The notes below the pieces were generated by a model that saw only the letters and a program-made list of their open reading frames with translations, did no database searches and was not told where the DNA came from. Positions 1 to 11,504 of a stretch of 64,000 nt of DNA are shown in pieces. The DNA lies in NCBI GenBank assembly GCA_016758965.1, contig JAEPRB010000122.1, positions 37,971 through 101,970 on the forward strand, read 5' to 3'. A program made the translations under genes and the position numbers. This stretch comes from Circinella minor. Taxonomy: Eukaryota > Mucoromycota > Mucoromycetes > Mucorales > Lichtheimiaceae. How positions within the stretch are numbered: position 1 is the stretch's first letter; every line of letters starts with the position of its first letter.

Positions 1-850
1 GAAAAAATTGCACCAAAATAAAGCTATTCTAAATGGAATAATTCAAGACGATTACCTCCTTTCTTTTGTGTATAATATTTGAACACGTTGGTACTGATAA
101 CCAATACATTTTTATATTATATATTTTAGTAGACTAGTTCTTATACTATCAAATATAAACTGTTAGTAATGCCATTCAGAAGTGAAAAAAAAATCGCACA
201 GCTTCTCATATTTTACGCTCAGACAAAAAAAAATCGCACGGATAAGCACTTGTAATTTTTTTTAAAAAATAAAAAATCGCACCATACTACCAATAAAGCC
301 ATTTTAATCAAACAATCCAAGAATATTATCTGTTTTTTGTGGATAATATTCGAGCAAGTTGCTATCAATAACCAGTGATAATCAATACATCTTTATATTA
401 TATATTTTAATAGACTAGTTTTTAAATTACGTATCAAATAAATTGTTGCAATGCCATTCAGAAGTAAAAAAAAAAATCGCACGGATAAGCACTTGTATTT
501 TTTTAAAAAAAAAACCCATATAATCCAAAAGTATAACCTCTTTTTTGTGTTAATATTCGAGCAAATTGATATTAATGAGCAGTAAAAATTGATATATTTT
601 ATATAATCTATTTTATTATAATGGTTTCAAGTGTGCAAAATTAAATAAAACGAATATCATTTATAAGGAGCTATTATAGAAAAAAAAATTGTATAGAATC
701 TTAATGAAGTATGTTTAGTAAGAGAAGTCGTACTGTTAATATCACAAGAGGATTGGCTATGGCTGTTGGCACTGTACCACTATAGTTGAAAACCCACGAG
801 AAAAAAATCGCACCGCTAAGAAAAAAAAATCGCACAGGTAGCACTACCCC
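1..850. repeat. Diverged ~240-bp tandem units with A-tract/TCGCAC motif
   Basis: Two clearly homologous units (about 1-265 and 275-500) share blocks in the same order: a TATATTATATATTTTARTAGAC block, AATGCCATTCAGAAGT, then an A-tract followed by TCGCAC and GGATAAGCACTTGTA. A weaker third unit starts near 510. The motif A(6-10)TCGCAC occurs near 186, 228, 268, 467, 800 and 822, with a variant at the window start. There is no open reading frame. This is a minisatellite-like or decayed transposon-derived repeat; its left end lies outside the window. Confidence 0.75.
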
Positions 851-1297
851 TTTAATATAACTTAAATATTTGTTTTCAATTGTGTGTTGTTATTTAAAAA
901 AAAATAGGCGGATTTAATTGTTCCACATGGAAAATCAAATACCTTCCATTTATTCTAATAAAAGCATAAACTGTACTTTAGAGAGGTTATATCATATTGA
1001 GAAAAAAGTTAGTAAACTGGTTCTGTTAGACCATTAAAATAAATCCATATAGTCGGAGACTCAAACTGGTATAGATAACTGGTGAAGACTCTTTCTTGAA
1101 GATCAACATAAAATTTGATACGTTTTAAACGTTTCATTAGTATGCTTTATATTTTTAACTATTTTTTTTTCTGTTTTTTTTTTCTCTTGGCCAATATAGC
1201 AAGAGCTTTGTGTTTTTCCTGCCCAGAGCCTCTTGACCTTGACGGGAAAATTATTATACGTTTCCACGAGGAGTCAACGAGACCGTCATCTTCTTAG

Positions 1298-1769
1298 ACT
1301 GGGACAGTATATCTTGAATATGAAAGAAAGACAATAATTTTTGGAAAAGAAAAGAAATATGATCGAGAAGAACAGGTCATGAAAAAAGTACAAAAACTTC
1401 AAAATGAAAAAGTACAATTAAATGTTGAGGACAACAATTTGTTACTTCAAAAACAACGTTAACTCGTGATCCAAATTCATTACTTCCCAATTTATTTCAT
1501 AGTAAGTTAAAAAAAAGAATTTTATTTTAAGTTTTCTTTTACTAATAGAATGATGTGTGTTTTTTATTATGTATATAGCACAAATACCTGATGAAGATGA
1601 ATCTTATTTTTTGGATCGAGATAGTACTTATTTTAGACTTGTACTTAATTATCTTCGTGATTTAAAGGTAAATACTAGCATACTTTGTCTTTTTTATCTT
1701 GGTAGAATAAAATATCTAATGAGTATTTATATGATAGATTCCACAAAATGCCTTGGATGATCCTAGAAT
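1298..1769 (+). pseudogene. KCTD-like (K+ channel T1-type BTB) gene fragment, frameshifted
   Basis: Conceptual reading gives a coiled-coil-like stretch (about 1298-1424), then the start of a T1/BTB_2 domain (VQLNV), then TSKTTLTRDPNSLLPNLFH (1443-1500). An intron follows at 1502-1578, then IPDEDESYFLDRDSTYFRLV (1583-1642) and LNYLRDLK, a second intron from 1668 and a short exon IPQNALDDPRM (1736-1769). The pattern T..TL.RDP..LL, YFLDRD, F...LNYLR is diagnostic of the KCTD-type BTB fold, used for protein assembly, often as Cullin-3 adaptors. The codons on either side of about 1426 lie in different frames: one G appears to be missing where the family has Gly-Gly. An in-frame TAG lies at 1295-1297. 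No continuation was found downstream. I read it as a decayed fragment; an undetected intron near 1426 is the alternative. Confidence 0.65.
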
Positions 1770-2329
1770 GTAAGTGCTTTTAGAATACTGCACTGTATAT
1801 ATATATATATATATTAACTTTTTGATTAATATTAAAGTATGAAGGTACGTATCTCATTCCTTGTGTATTCACTTTATAATATATATATATGTACAGTATA
1901 AAGTCAGTTAATTAGACTATTATATTAAAATGTAAAAAAAAGTGTGTATCAGTGAATTTTTTCTTAGTCTTATATAAAAATGTATAGAATAGTTTACATT
2001 TAACTGGTTGAAGGCCATTTACAACTGTTGTTAATTATTTTCATCAAATAAATAAATAGAGTAATAACTTTTTTTTTCTATATGCTAATTGAAATATAAT
2101 TGCAGCTTATATAATATACGTAGAGAAGATAATACACATACGAAAAATCCATTTATTTTTATTTATATAATAACGTAATCTTTAATTGTTTTCTTTGTAT
2201 GGGGATGAAAAGTGTTGGTATTTAGGTGACTATTCAAAGCTTTTATAGCAGTACGCATTACATTAATTCTTTAAAATGAGGATGTAGAATATTTAATAAT
2301 AATTATAATAGTAATAATAATAGAACATC
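1770..2329. other. AT-rich spacer
   Basis: Between the BTB fragment and the 3' end of the first HET-domain gene. It holds a (TA)n run near 1797-1814 and A/T homopolymers. I see no gene. Confidence 0.5.
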
Positions 2330-4024
2330 TTAATGAATTTTAAATGTTTGTTCTTCCAGTAGGATGTCATCAAAAAAATGGTTGTCACCAAATGTCTCGC
2401 ACGTGCCAATTGACTTGTAGTAATCTCCTTCCTTTTTGATAATAGGGTGTTTCATATGGAATGGATATACCGGATTGACATAATCTTCAAACAGCACCCC
2501 GACAAGTATCATATATAGAGAAGAATGTTGAAGCGATTCTGTCACTTCCAATTTTTTAATTTCAATCGCTTTGCGACCAAGCTCATCGCGAGAAACCCAT
2601 TCAAGGTTCGTTTTTTTGATCGATATAAAATGTGATAATTTATCAAGTTCTGTTACGATTTTCGGGTAATCTTTAGAATTTATTGCGCGTCTATATACAT
2701 TGTGAACATACACCCACTTTTCATTCGTGGACCACTGTGGATGTAATCGAATTACAAGTGTGAAATCACAACCATCGTACGATTCCTGGTGAGGGAAAGG
2801 TGGTATCATATCCTTAAAATTACCGCCTAAGAATTTGGTATGATGCTCATCATTCGTCAATGCAGCACATGTGACTTGTAAAATTCTTCCATTGACAGTG
2901 TAGTTTTTAAAAGATGTTTGGTAAGGGTAATCTGAATAGTGCTCCCCGTCAACACCTGTCCAAGATGGTAAATCGTATTCTTGGATGGCTACATGATACT
3001 CTGTAGTTTTCCTTGTGTTATCTTTAGCACCGTCGCTAGATGATGTTTTACAAATGGATAAGTAGTCAAAATGTGATTTAAAACACAGAATACTGATATC
3101 CTTTTTTGCTAGAAGGCCATAAAACTGTATCATTAATTCTTGAATGTCTTGTTTGTAGTTAACTGTGATTTGCTTCATAATGTCAGGGAATATGTTGGCA
3201 AGTGCAAATACATGGTCGTGTTCTTTGGTGCTTGTGCGTGTGTGTGCATAATGTAAAACGCGGGAAGCGTTGCTGTCATATCTTTTATTAAAAAGGCCAA
3301 TAGATAACCCAGATAACTGATCTCCCCAAGAATGGATGTTATGGCCTATAACGACCATTTTTGATGACATTATTGCTTCTTCCAAAGTCCACATACGTTT
3401 CATCCATTGAGATCCGAGCAAAAGCTGGTCATAATCTTTTAGTAACCATAACGGAAAAAAGTTACCCAAGTCGTTTGATTCGATTGCTAACTCTGGCATT
3501 AATGCTAGTGCACAATATGCATTTTCATAAATTTTATGCATTTGGTGTATTTCACCATGTTTTTCCGTTTCATTATCTTGATTGATGCACATTTGATCAT
3601 ACCAAATATATTTGACATTAAAATCTTTGCATATCTCTTGTATAAGGCCTTCAAACTTGACGAACTTGACTTCGCCTGATGTTTGTTCTTCACATTCTGA
3701 ATTTTCTTGTACTGGGTTGCCTGGAAATATAATTTTGTGTTTTCCTTGATCAACACGGTAGCTTTTTCCAGTTGTTTCATTCATTCGCACTTCACCAGAT
3801 TGACCCCATGAATATGATAATGTACAATATCCTTCGTGAACATCAGAACCTCGAACCAATTTTATGTCAGAGGTACGAACCAGATAAGTAGGCATAAAAT
3901 TTGGTTTCGGCAAATTTGATGGTATCTTCCTAGGGGGTTGCGTATGACGAGAAACTAACGCAAAACGTGTTGGATTATCCAAGTCTTGAACAAACTGCGT
4001 TTTTTTATATGTAATATACGTCAT
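2330..4024 (-). CDS. HET-domain protein (HET1)
   Basis: Intronless 564-aa protein. The HET signature is complete: YCTLSYSWG (66-74), a block IWYDQMCINQD (140-150) followed by EIHQMHKIYENA (158-169), WMKRMWTLEE (207-216), RTSTKEHDHVFAL (263-275) and LPSWTG (352-357). These match the order in ascomycete HET proteins (LSYxWG, WIDxxCINQ, M..IY..A, RxWTxQE, DkvYAL, LPSW). The ATG at 4022-4024 gives MTYITYKKTQ, the same N-terminus as two paralogs in the window, which supports the start. In ascomycetes HET domains trigger heterokaryon incompatibility and cell death, and HET has been proposed to be distantly related to TIR. No NACHT, WD40 or other partner domain is fused, and no signal peptide or membrane segment is visible. 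The ~200-residue C-terminal part, ending in YYKSIGTC then EEQTFKIH, is conserved among the paralogs but I do not recognise it. Function here is inferred. Confidence 0.85.
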   Translation of the reverse strand: MTYITYKKTQFVQDLDNPTRFALVSRHTQPPRKIPSNLPKPNFMPTYLVRTSDIKLVRGSDVHEGYCTLSYSWGQSGEVRMNETTGKSYRVDQGKHKIIFPGNPVQENSECEEQTSGEVKFVKFEGLIQEICKDFNVKYIWYDQMCINQDNETEKHGEIHQMHKIYENAYCALALMPELAIESNDLGNFFPLWLLKDYDQLLLGSQWMKRMWTLEEAIMSSKMVVIGHNIHSWGDQLSGLSIGLFNKRYDSNASRVLHYAHTRTSTKEHDHVFALANIFPDIMKQITVNYKQDIQELMIQFYGLLAKKDISILCFKSHFDYLSICKTSSSDGAKDNTRKTTEYHVAIQEYDLPSWTGVDGEHYSDYPYQTSFKNYTVNGRILQVTCAALTNDEHHTKFLGGNFKDMIPPFPHQESYDGCDFTLVIRLHPQWSTNEKWVYVHNVYRRAINSKDYPKIVTELDKLSHFISIKKTNLEWVSRDELGRKAIEIKKLEVTESLQHSSLYMILVGVLFEDYVNPVYPFHMKHPIIKKEGDYYKSIGTCETFGDNHFFDDILLEEQTFKIH

Positions 4025-4069
4025 TATTTTCTGATTTAAATACGATATAGATTGTTTAGTCTATAGCAT

Positions 4070-4100
4070 ATCATTTTATATCCGATATGATTAGTAAATT
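4070..4100 (-). promoter_or_regulatory. Conserved block 50-60 bp upstream of HET1 start
   Basis: The segment TATATCCGATATGATTAGTA recurs in related form upstream of HET2 (8971-9004) and HET4 (56749-56785), at nearly the same distance from each ATG. It could be a retained promoter/TSS element or merely part of the duplicated unit; no specific factor can be named. Confidence 0.4.
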
Positions 4101-4439
4101 AATATTATAATAAACTTACAACAGAGTAAGTTTTAATAGTAGATAAAAATAAAAACCAGGAAATTCGATTACCTCTAATCACGAATACTGAAGTAGCAAT
4201 ACTAGAAATAAAGATAATAGCACGTATATTGTACTTTCCTGTTTTTTTTTTTTTTTACAGACGTAGTTTATTTACTTTTAATACGTAAACAGTTTATATT
4301 TGTTTTTTTTTCTATACTCGACACCACGTTAATATAAAATTGATAAAATACGTAAGAATAAAAATAGAAGAATTGTAAAGTAATGTGGGAGAAAAAAAAT
4401 GTTGCGCTTTTCCATTTCTTTTTTTGATTTAAAGTTTAG

Positions 4440-4530
4440 CTAAAATGGTGCTTTATAACCTGGCTAAGCCAACACGTTTGGATGTTACACAATCAAAAGG
4501 CGAAGTAAAAATGGTTGTGGGACGCCAGCT
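4440..4530. repeat. Block homologous to 57100-57170 (HET1/HET4 flank)
   Basis: TGGCTAAGCCAACACG followed by TTACACAATCAAAAGGCGAA and GTAAAAA aligns with TGGCTAAGCCAACGAG, TTCACACAAATAAAAAAGAA and GTAAAAA upstream of HET4. Both lie about 0.4 kb upstream of a HET start in the same relative orientation. An ATG ORF (4445-4711, 88 aa) covers this copy, but the HET4 copy is not open in that frame, so I do not call a gene. Best read as flank copied with the HET gene. Confidence 0.6.
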
Positions 4531-7179
4531 ATGGGTTATGTGCTTGGCGGGAATACTGAATATAAGTAGAAGCATTTCACAGATGCGCAATGTAACCAGA
4601 TATTCATTTTTCTTTTATGAATTTGTAAACTATCACGAAGAAGGGTTTAGGTCTGTATCCTTGCATTTTTTCTTATGGATTAATTATATGAACAAAATCT
4701 TAAATGTTTAAATGGAAAAGAGGGCTTTAAAAAAATAGTTAACTATTGTAACATATATTTAGAACAAGAAACATGTACAGGTTTATACTGGTTAACGTGC
4801 CAGAAACACTATTCATGAATATTGATGGGCTTGGTATCTGTTTCTGTTATATTTGGTTGTCTACTACTGTCCTACATATTTCTACCTTGAATCTACTATA
4901 CCCGTTCTTCTCTCCGTTTTTACTCTCTTCCGGTATCTCAAGGCCTTTTTTTCCAAATGAATTGTCTTGCATCTAAATCTAGTAATCAGGCGATCATTTG
5001 CACCGGAAAGGAAACACCACTTATTTGGTACTAAATAAATAAATAAATAACGATTTTTACATAAGGTTCAGAATAAAATTATATCCCAGTCCGTCATTTT
5101 GGCATCGAGAAGAGAGGCAGTACTTATAATTTCTCACTGTTTACTTTATCGCATGGTGTTAAAATAGATAAAACAAGTGAAACATAGATGTTTTTTCTTT
5201 GTTATAAAAGGGATTTGAAAAAAAAATTATGAAAGTTGCTAAGAACATATACTAAAAATACAATAATTTATATAACTCACACGCACAAACACGGCACACC
5301 TTTAGCTTTCATTGGAAAATAGTTCTTTAATATTTGACCATTGTAAACCAGTGTTATACAAGAAAATACTTCAGAACCTTAAATATCCACTCAGTTATAA
5401 TAATTGTAACGCACTGCTTGGTAATACCATGTTGCTAGCATGACTAGATTATATTTCACGTAATTGTTTGAATAAATATAAATCACGTCCTCCGAACACT
5501 CAATCTTTGTCCTTCTAAAGCATCACACATACTACATGTTAAAGTCCAAGATGTAAATCCCAAAAACAGAAGAAAAAAAAAGACAAAAAAAAAAGCGAGG
5601 AAATTACAATGAATGAAATTGATGCAAACATGTATATTATTACAAAACTGCAACAATGATAAGAGTTTAATAAAGGATAAGAAAATTACATGGACTACAA
5701 AATCAATAGGGCAGCTACTTTAGTAAAACTTGTAGCCCATCTCGTCTGCTTGCCACATATAGATTCTGTAACCTACCTCGTCCAACTTTTGGGTCCTATT
5801 TCACCAACACTTTTTTTTAAATACATAGATTGATCTTTGATATCATATAGTTGCTATTTTTATTTTTATTTTTGGATAATTTTGAAAATAAAATTACTAA
5901 GAGCATGAATTTTGTTGTTACTACGTTTCACACTATAACAGCACTTACACTATACTATTTTCTTCTGTAAGTGTATAGTAAAATTACTTTGTTCTTTACC
6001 TCTTCCGTTTTTAACGATCTTTTAATTTCTAAAAGAAAAAAAAAACATCTTATTTTTATACTTCTTGTAATGCTTAGTAACTTTTGTTTTATATTTATTT
6101 TACCATATTACAATAGTCATTGTCAAAACGCGTACGTAGCAATATTAACGTTATGATTATTTATATGTATTATAATTACAAATATCGTCATCTATCACAT
6201 CTGTAGTCGCATTTATATAAAACGCATACGTATTTCACCATGAAGAAACAATAAATCAATATGTTTGAAATAATTTTAAAACTTTACTGGTTTTTTTTTT
6301 AATTTGAATTCCAAAGATTATCATAGTGGTACTCAACCATGAACAGAACCTGTCTATGAGACTTTATGAACAAAGCATATGACGATGTTCAAAATTCTAT
6401 ACGCCAACAAATATTTATTATTATCAATCAGTGCTCTTGTACTTTTAAATGTTTTTATAATATAGGACCAGCACAAAAATATTATAATAGGGATGAAATG
6501 GTAATAAGAAAAAAAAACGTTGTCATTTGAAGAAGATAGATACATTTTATTGAGTAAAACGAAACAAAATCTTTGAGCAATGATAAACATTCTATAGTAA
6601 TTTTTTTTAAACCTAGTGACGTTTTATTGTTTTTTGCTAGTAATTTGATTTATACCTATTTCAATAATTTTTTATATATAAAAATTTTACGTATTGACAA
6701 TTAAAGTGAAAAGGAAAAATATAATTAAGAATAGAAGTTTGGTTTTTTTTCTATTAATTTATTAGAGAAGTATATATAACGACATTGGTCTTTATATGAT
6801 ATTTTATTAAACTAAATATTTTTACTTTTTTTTAGATGCTACGTACCAAAAACGCGAATATGTATAGTATGTAGATGATAAATCAAGATAAATCTGGTAT
6901 CACAATAGTAGTATTTGCAACGAACAAATAAAAAAGAAATATGAAACAGACCTGCAAAATATATATACAATTTTTTATTATGTAGAAGCAGATAGAGATA
7001 GGAACAAGAAATGTAGCAATTAATAATAATTTAGAAATATGTAAAGCTTTAGGCGTCATGGTATTAGAATACCTATGTCACAAATTGCTAGATGGTACAG
7101 CAGGAATGAGGAAAAAGGTTTTGAAAAAATAAATAAACGGATATATAATATGATATTATAATGGTATGAGAGTGTTCTT
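4531..7179. other. Long AT-rich intergenic region
   Basis: About 2.6 kb between HET1 and HET2. It has (AAAT)n-like runs near 5031-5050 and many A/T homopolymers. The open frames are short, rich in Phe/Ile/Asn/Lys and match nothing I recognise. No gene called. Confidence 0.5.
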
Positions 7180-8928
7180 CTAATAAATGTCAAACGTCTG
7201 TTCTTGAAGTGGGATATCATTTAAAAGGTAATCGATCCCCTTGATACTGCACAAACCAATTGCTTTATAGCAATTTTTATGCTTCTTAATAATAGGATAA
7301 GATGGAAGTGAGCGTCTACTTCCGGAATCTGTGAATTGCACTCCAATTAGTAATACGTATTGAGTATCATCCTGAAGTACTTCGGTCAGACGCGGGAAGT
7401 GAATTGATATGTTCGACCCCCAAGGCTTGATATTTATCCATTCAAAGTTTTTTTTGTTGATGGGCATAAAATATGATAAATTTCGGAGCTCTTGAATAAC
7501 ATGTTCACACCCTTTATCGTCCCGTTGCGTTTCAGCACTACACCATTCGCAAAGGACTAGGCGTTTCTCGTTTGTGGAATTCGGAACTTTTACCCGAATA
7601 CCAAGTCTCCATTCACAATATTCATTTATTTCCTGTTGAGGTAAAGGTGGTATGTCATCAAGTGTGTCAGAGGAAAGAGTTGAGATCGAAGCTTCATGTT
7701 GATCATTTGTCATTCCACTACATGTTATTTGCATCACTCTTCCAATAACAGTATAATTTTTAAAAGACGTTTGGTAATTTGAGGAATAATAGTGTTCTCC
7801 ATCAACACCTGTCCAAGATGGCAAAACAAATTTTGTAATGGGTACTTCATATTCCAGTTCTTTGATGTTATCCCCTTTGACACCATCGCTGGATGACGTT
7901 CGACATATGCTTTTGTAAAGATGATATGGTCCAAAACACAAGATACTAAGATCTTTTTTTGCTAGAGCACCATAAAATTGAATCATTAATTCTTGAATAT
8001 CTTGATTATAATCGATTGTAATTTCTTTCATAACGTCAGGAAATATGTTGGCCAGTGCAAATACATGGTCATGTTCTTTTGTGCTTGTGCGTGTGTGTGC
8101 ACAATGTAAAATTCTAGCAGCAGAGTTGGCGAATTGTTTATAAAAAAGTGGGAAATAGATAGCAGGCAGACAATACCACCAAGCGTGAATATTAGAACCA
8201 ACAAAAAGCATTCTTGATGACATGACTGTTTCTTCCAAAGTCCACATACGTTTCATCCATTGAGTCATTGAGAAAGCTCCTAGGTCCAAGTTATGCGTTA
8301 TAGCTCCTCCAGTACTCTTCTCGGGACCGTATGAAAATATTTTCAAATCGGGTATCAATGCTACTTTACAGTGTGCATTACTATATATTTTATGCATTTC
8401 ACGTATTTCATTATGTTTTTCTTCTTCATCATCTTGATTGATACACATTTGATCATACCAAATATACTTGATATTAAAATCCTTGCATATTTCTTGTATA
8501 ATTCCTTCAAATTTGACAAATTTGACTTTGCCTGGGATTCGTTTTCGACCTCTTGGTTTTTTTGGAACGGTCTTGCCTGGAAATATAATCTTATGTTTAC
8601 CTTGATCGATACGGCGGTGACTTTTTTTACCCGTTTCATTTATTACAATTTCACCAGATTGATTCCATGAATAGGATAATGTACAATATCCTTCCTGTAC
8701 TTCTGACCCTTTCACCACTTTCATGTCGGATGTACGAACTAGGTAATTAGGCATAAAATCTGGTTTTGGTAGAGCTGATGGTATTTTCTTGGGTGGCTCA
8801 CGATAGCGGTAGATCCCTTCTCTTCGATACGTTTTAAACAGTTTTCCATTATAAGTATAAAAAGATGGTATTTTCCTTTTTTCTTTATAATCACTGCATT
8901 GTGTCTTTTTATAGGTAAAATATGTCAT
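7180..8928 (-). CDS. HET-domain protein (HET2)
   Basis: Intronless 582-aa paralog of HET1, starting MTYFTYKKTQ at the ATG 8926-8928. The HET blocks are intact: YCTLSYSWNQS (81-91), IWYDQMCINQD (156-166), EIREMHKIYSNA (174-185), WMKRMWTLEE (224-233), RTSTKEHDHVFAL (280-292), LPSWTG (369-374). A basic insert (KKPRGRKRIPGKVKFV, about 123-138) is shared with HET4 but replaced by an acidic stretch in HET1, so HET2 and HET4 are the closer pair. The C-terminal region again ends with CYKAIGLC and EQTFDIY. No second recognisable domain, signal peptide or TM segment. By family knowledge a cytoplasmic effector or receptor of non-self recognition; in this organism that is inference. Confidence 0.85.
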   Translation of the reverse strand: MTYFTYKKTQCSDYKEKRKIPSFYTYNGKLFKTYRREGIYRYREPPKKIPSALPKPDFMPNYLVRTSDMKVVKGSEVQEGYCTLSYSWNQSGEIVINETGKKSHRRIDQGKHKIIFPGKTVPKKPRGRKRIPGKVKFVKFEGIIQEICKDFNIKYIWYDQMCINQDDEEEKHNEIREMHKIYSNAHCKVALIPDLKIFSYGPEKSTGGAITHNLDLGAFSMTQWMKRMWTLEETVMSSRMLFVGSNIHAWWYCLPAIYFPLFYKQFANSAARILHCAHTRTSTKEHDHVFALANIFPDVMKEITIDYNQDIQELMIQFYGALAKKDLSILCFGPYHLYKSICRTSSSDGVKGDNIKELEYEVPITKFVLPSWTGVDGEHYYSSNYQTSFKNYTVIGRVMQITCSGMTNDQHEASISTLSSDTLDDIPPLPQQEINEYCEWRLGIRVKVPNSTNEKRLVLCEWCSAETQRDDKGCEHVIQELRNLSYFMPINKKNFEWINIKPWGSNISIHFPRLTEVLQDDTQYVLLIGVQFTDSGSRRSLPSYPIIKKHKNCYKAIGLCSIKGIDYLLNDIPLQEQTFDIY

Positions 8929-8970
8929 AATCTATTTTAAAATATAATATATAGGGTCAGTACATGACCT

Positions 8971-9004
8971 CCAATATTATATCCGGGATACTCAACAAAA
9001 TGAT
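8971..9004 (-). promoter_or_regulatory. Conserved block 50-60 bp upstream of HET2 start
   Basis: ATTATATCCGGGATACTCAA then CAAAATGATA corresponds to the blocks at 4070-4100 and 56749-56785, with ATATCC in common at 50-57 bp before each start codon. Shared ancestry is clear; regulatory function is unproven. Confidence 0.35.
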
Positions 9005-10631
9005 AATAGTCACTTACGCTATATATTAACTACGTAGAACAGCGAGCGAAAAAAAAAACACCTCAAAGTTTTGGAACACAGGTATTAATGCAATAATAGT
9101 GTTATATATAAACGTTTTACTCGATGCGATAAAAATTTGTTTGACACTGATCAATGTTTAAGTAGAAAGTGAATAAATTAAATAGAAGATTAAAAAAAAA
9201 CCAGAAAAGTGAATTGTTTATTTTATTTTCAAGAAAATGATAAAGTTCAGGGGCAAATTGGTATTTTTCAGTAAAGCTGACCCCATCAAAACAAAACAAA
9301 AAACATTACGCCATCAACAAATTGTTTGTACATTCAACCGCTGATCATGTCTTTATTAGGATTAGTTATTTTAAAACAGAACGGAACAGATGGCAAAGAG
9401 TCTCCGTTCTTTTTGAGAAAAATAAACATCCAGCCTTAAAAAAAAAAGCTTATTTACTTAAAGTCATGATCCTTCTAGCCAAATATGGGAGTGCGACCCA
9501 ATAATAATAATAATACGTATTACTAAGTAGGTATTTTTGTTGAGTAAATTTATAAAGGTTTCTGTTATAAAAATAATCAAACAAAGAAAAAAAAGCACTA
9601 TGTATATAAAGTAAAAAAGAATACACATCAATTATGTTGGCTGTTTAAAAAACTCTTACTGTCCGGCTTGTTAAAAAGTATACGTAGCAGTTACACAACA
9701 TTTCAAACTAGAGAGAGTTTAGTCCACACACCATGATACTGAAAGTACCATGTGAAATTTAGAGAGGGAGAAAAAAGGAAATTGCGATGGTAAATCTACT
9801 ACTACGCACTTCAAAAATTCATACAATAAAGATGGTACGCTCAAGTCTTATATCAAGTATTACTATTAAATGAAAAAAGAAATACATACAATTTAAGATT
9901 GTATGATATTACCAGTCAGTTGGAAAAATATAAACATGCATTATAATTATTAAACTTGAATACATGTGTAACTCACGTAATTGACTACAAAAAAAAAAAA
10001 AAAAAACAAGAAAAATGCAGGAATGGTTGTACGAGATCCAACAGACCAAATTTTAGTAAATAACAATTTGCTTAGATGAAATAGGTAGTACGTACGAAAT
10101 AAAAACGTCGTAATTTTGCGACAGTAATGTAAAGTTCATCTTATATATTATTTGTAGGCCAAATATGTTAAAATTCATTATTGTACGTATAAATAGAGAA
10201 GCTTTCATGTTGTAAAAGATAAGAACGGTACAATTGTTGAAATACGATACGTATAACTGAAAAATATGTTTAATGAAAAATATTGAATTATCAACATTTA
10301 CATTACATGTCCTCATTCTCGTTCACTTTCTGTTTCTACGTACTTTTTTTTTTTTTTTTGCATATAATGTACTACAATGTTATTTACCAATTTTTGATCA
10401 ATTTTTCCACCAGGAGTCAAAAAGTATGTAATTAACATAAAATAGTCGACTTTAAACGTAAGAACTAGTAGACGTCCAAAGAAATATTAGCTTCCCCCGT
10501 CAGAATTCATAACTCCAAACGCTGTTTAGTTTTTTACAACGGTCAAAAAGTAACGGGTGTTACAAAACCCTACTATACAGTCAACTCACATTTTTGAGAT
10601 ACTGTATCTGATTATGTAGTTAGCTACATAT
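9005..10631. other. AT-rich intergenic region
   Basis: Between HET2 and the TIR element at 10632. It contains A/T homopolymers and several TACGTA hexamers (for example 9033, 9516, 9679, 10092, 10339). Open frames up to 87 codons (10053-10316 minus) have no recognisable features. No gene called. Confidence 0.5.
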
Positions 10632-11163
10632 TACAGAGAAGCCCCGTTAATTTCATCCATGTTTAATTTCAACCCCCGTTAATTTACTGGTTTTTGCCAG
10701 GAATAGTTGCAAAACATAGTATCAACTTTCACATCCCCTTTATTTTCACTTTCACAATGATTTTGAAGGCTTGAAATTAAGCGATCTTCCAACACATGAC
10801 TTGAGAAAGGCTCTTATTAGTTTTCTGCGATAAAGAAGCTACACAAAGTAGCTTGTTTCAAAGACAGCAACTGTCCGAATCTAGTTGAGAACCAAAGGGA
10901 CTATGCTAGCTCTACTTCAGTACCGACATTGATTGTATTTATGGTCCTCACATACTTTTTCTTTAGTGATTACTCTTGCTATATAATATGAACCATATTA
11001 CACGGCTACTTATATATATATTGCTTTATTTATTATTAATTTTTTCTGTCAAACTTTTTACCCGTATTTGCTTCCAACATGGTGCCTCGATAATTTCATT
11101 CCACCGTTAATTTCACAAAATAGCCAGGAATGAAGTATATGAAATTAACGGGGCTCTTCTGTA
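10632..11163. mobile_element. Non-autonomous TIR element, Tc1/mariner-pogo-like (MITE)
   Basis: The left end reads TACAG then AGAAGCCCCGTTAATTTCA. The right end, reverse-complemented, reads TACAG then AAGAGCCCCGTTAATTTCA. The ~25-bp terminal inverted repeats thus differ at about two positions, and each begins with TA, the dinucleotide target duplicated by Tc1/mariner/pogo elements. CCGTTAATTT occurs twice more inside (near 10676 and 11104), as subterminal repeats often do. The 532-bp body has no ORF, so it is a MITE-like derivative needing a transposase in trans. Superfamily assignment rests on TA plus CAG-type termini and is inferred. Confidence 0.75.
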
Positions 11164-11504
11164 ACTGATAATCCTTCAAGATACTACGTAAAAGTTTACA
11201 ATTAATTTTTTTTTTTTTTGCACACTCACTCACTCCCCTTCCTTGAAGACAAAGAAGCTTCAGCCTTTTCTTTTTTCACACCTTTACTTTTTTATTACAT
11301 CTCTCCGTCTTGTTTTTTTTTTTTATTATCTCATCTTCAAGATCCTCAAAGTAAAGAATCAAAACAATTTGCTGTGTGCATCAGAAGAAACATTTTTCGT
11401 GAATGGGTGATTTTTTATAATCCATTGTTGGTTGTTTCTATTGTTTTCTTTTGTGACTATAGCTTTGTTTTATACATTTGAATAAATAGTAGTAATAACA
11501 TCTA

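Noticed and set aside
4445..4711. 88-codon ORF upstream of HET1 as a gene
   Set aside because: The homologous block near HET4 is not open in that frame and the second half is AT-driven; duplicated flank is the better explanation.
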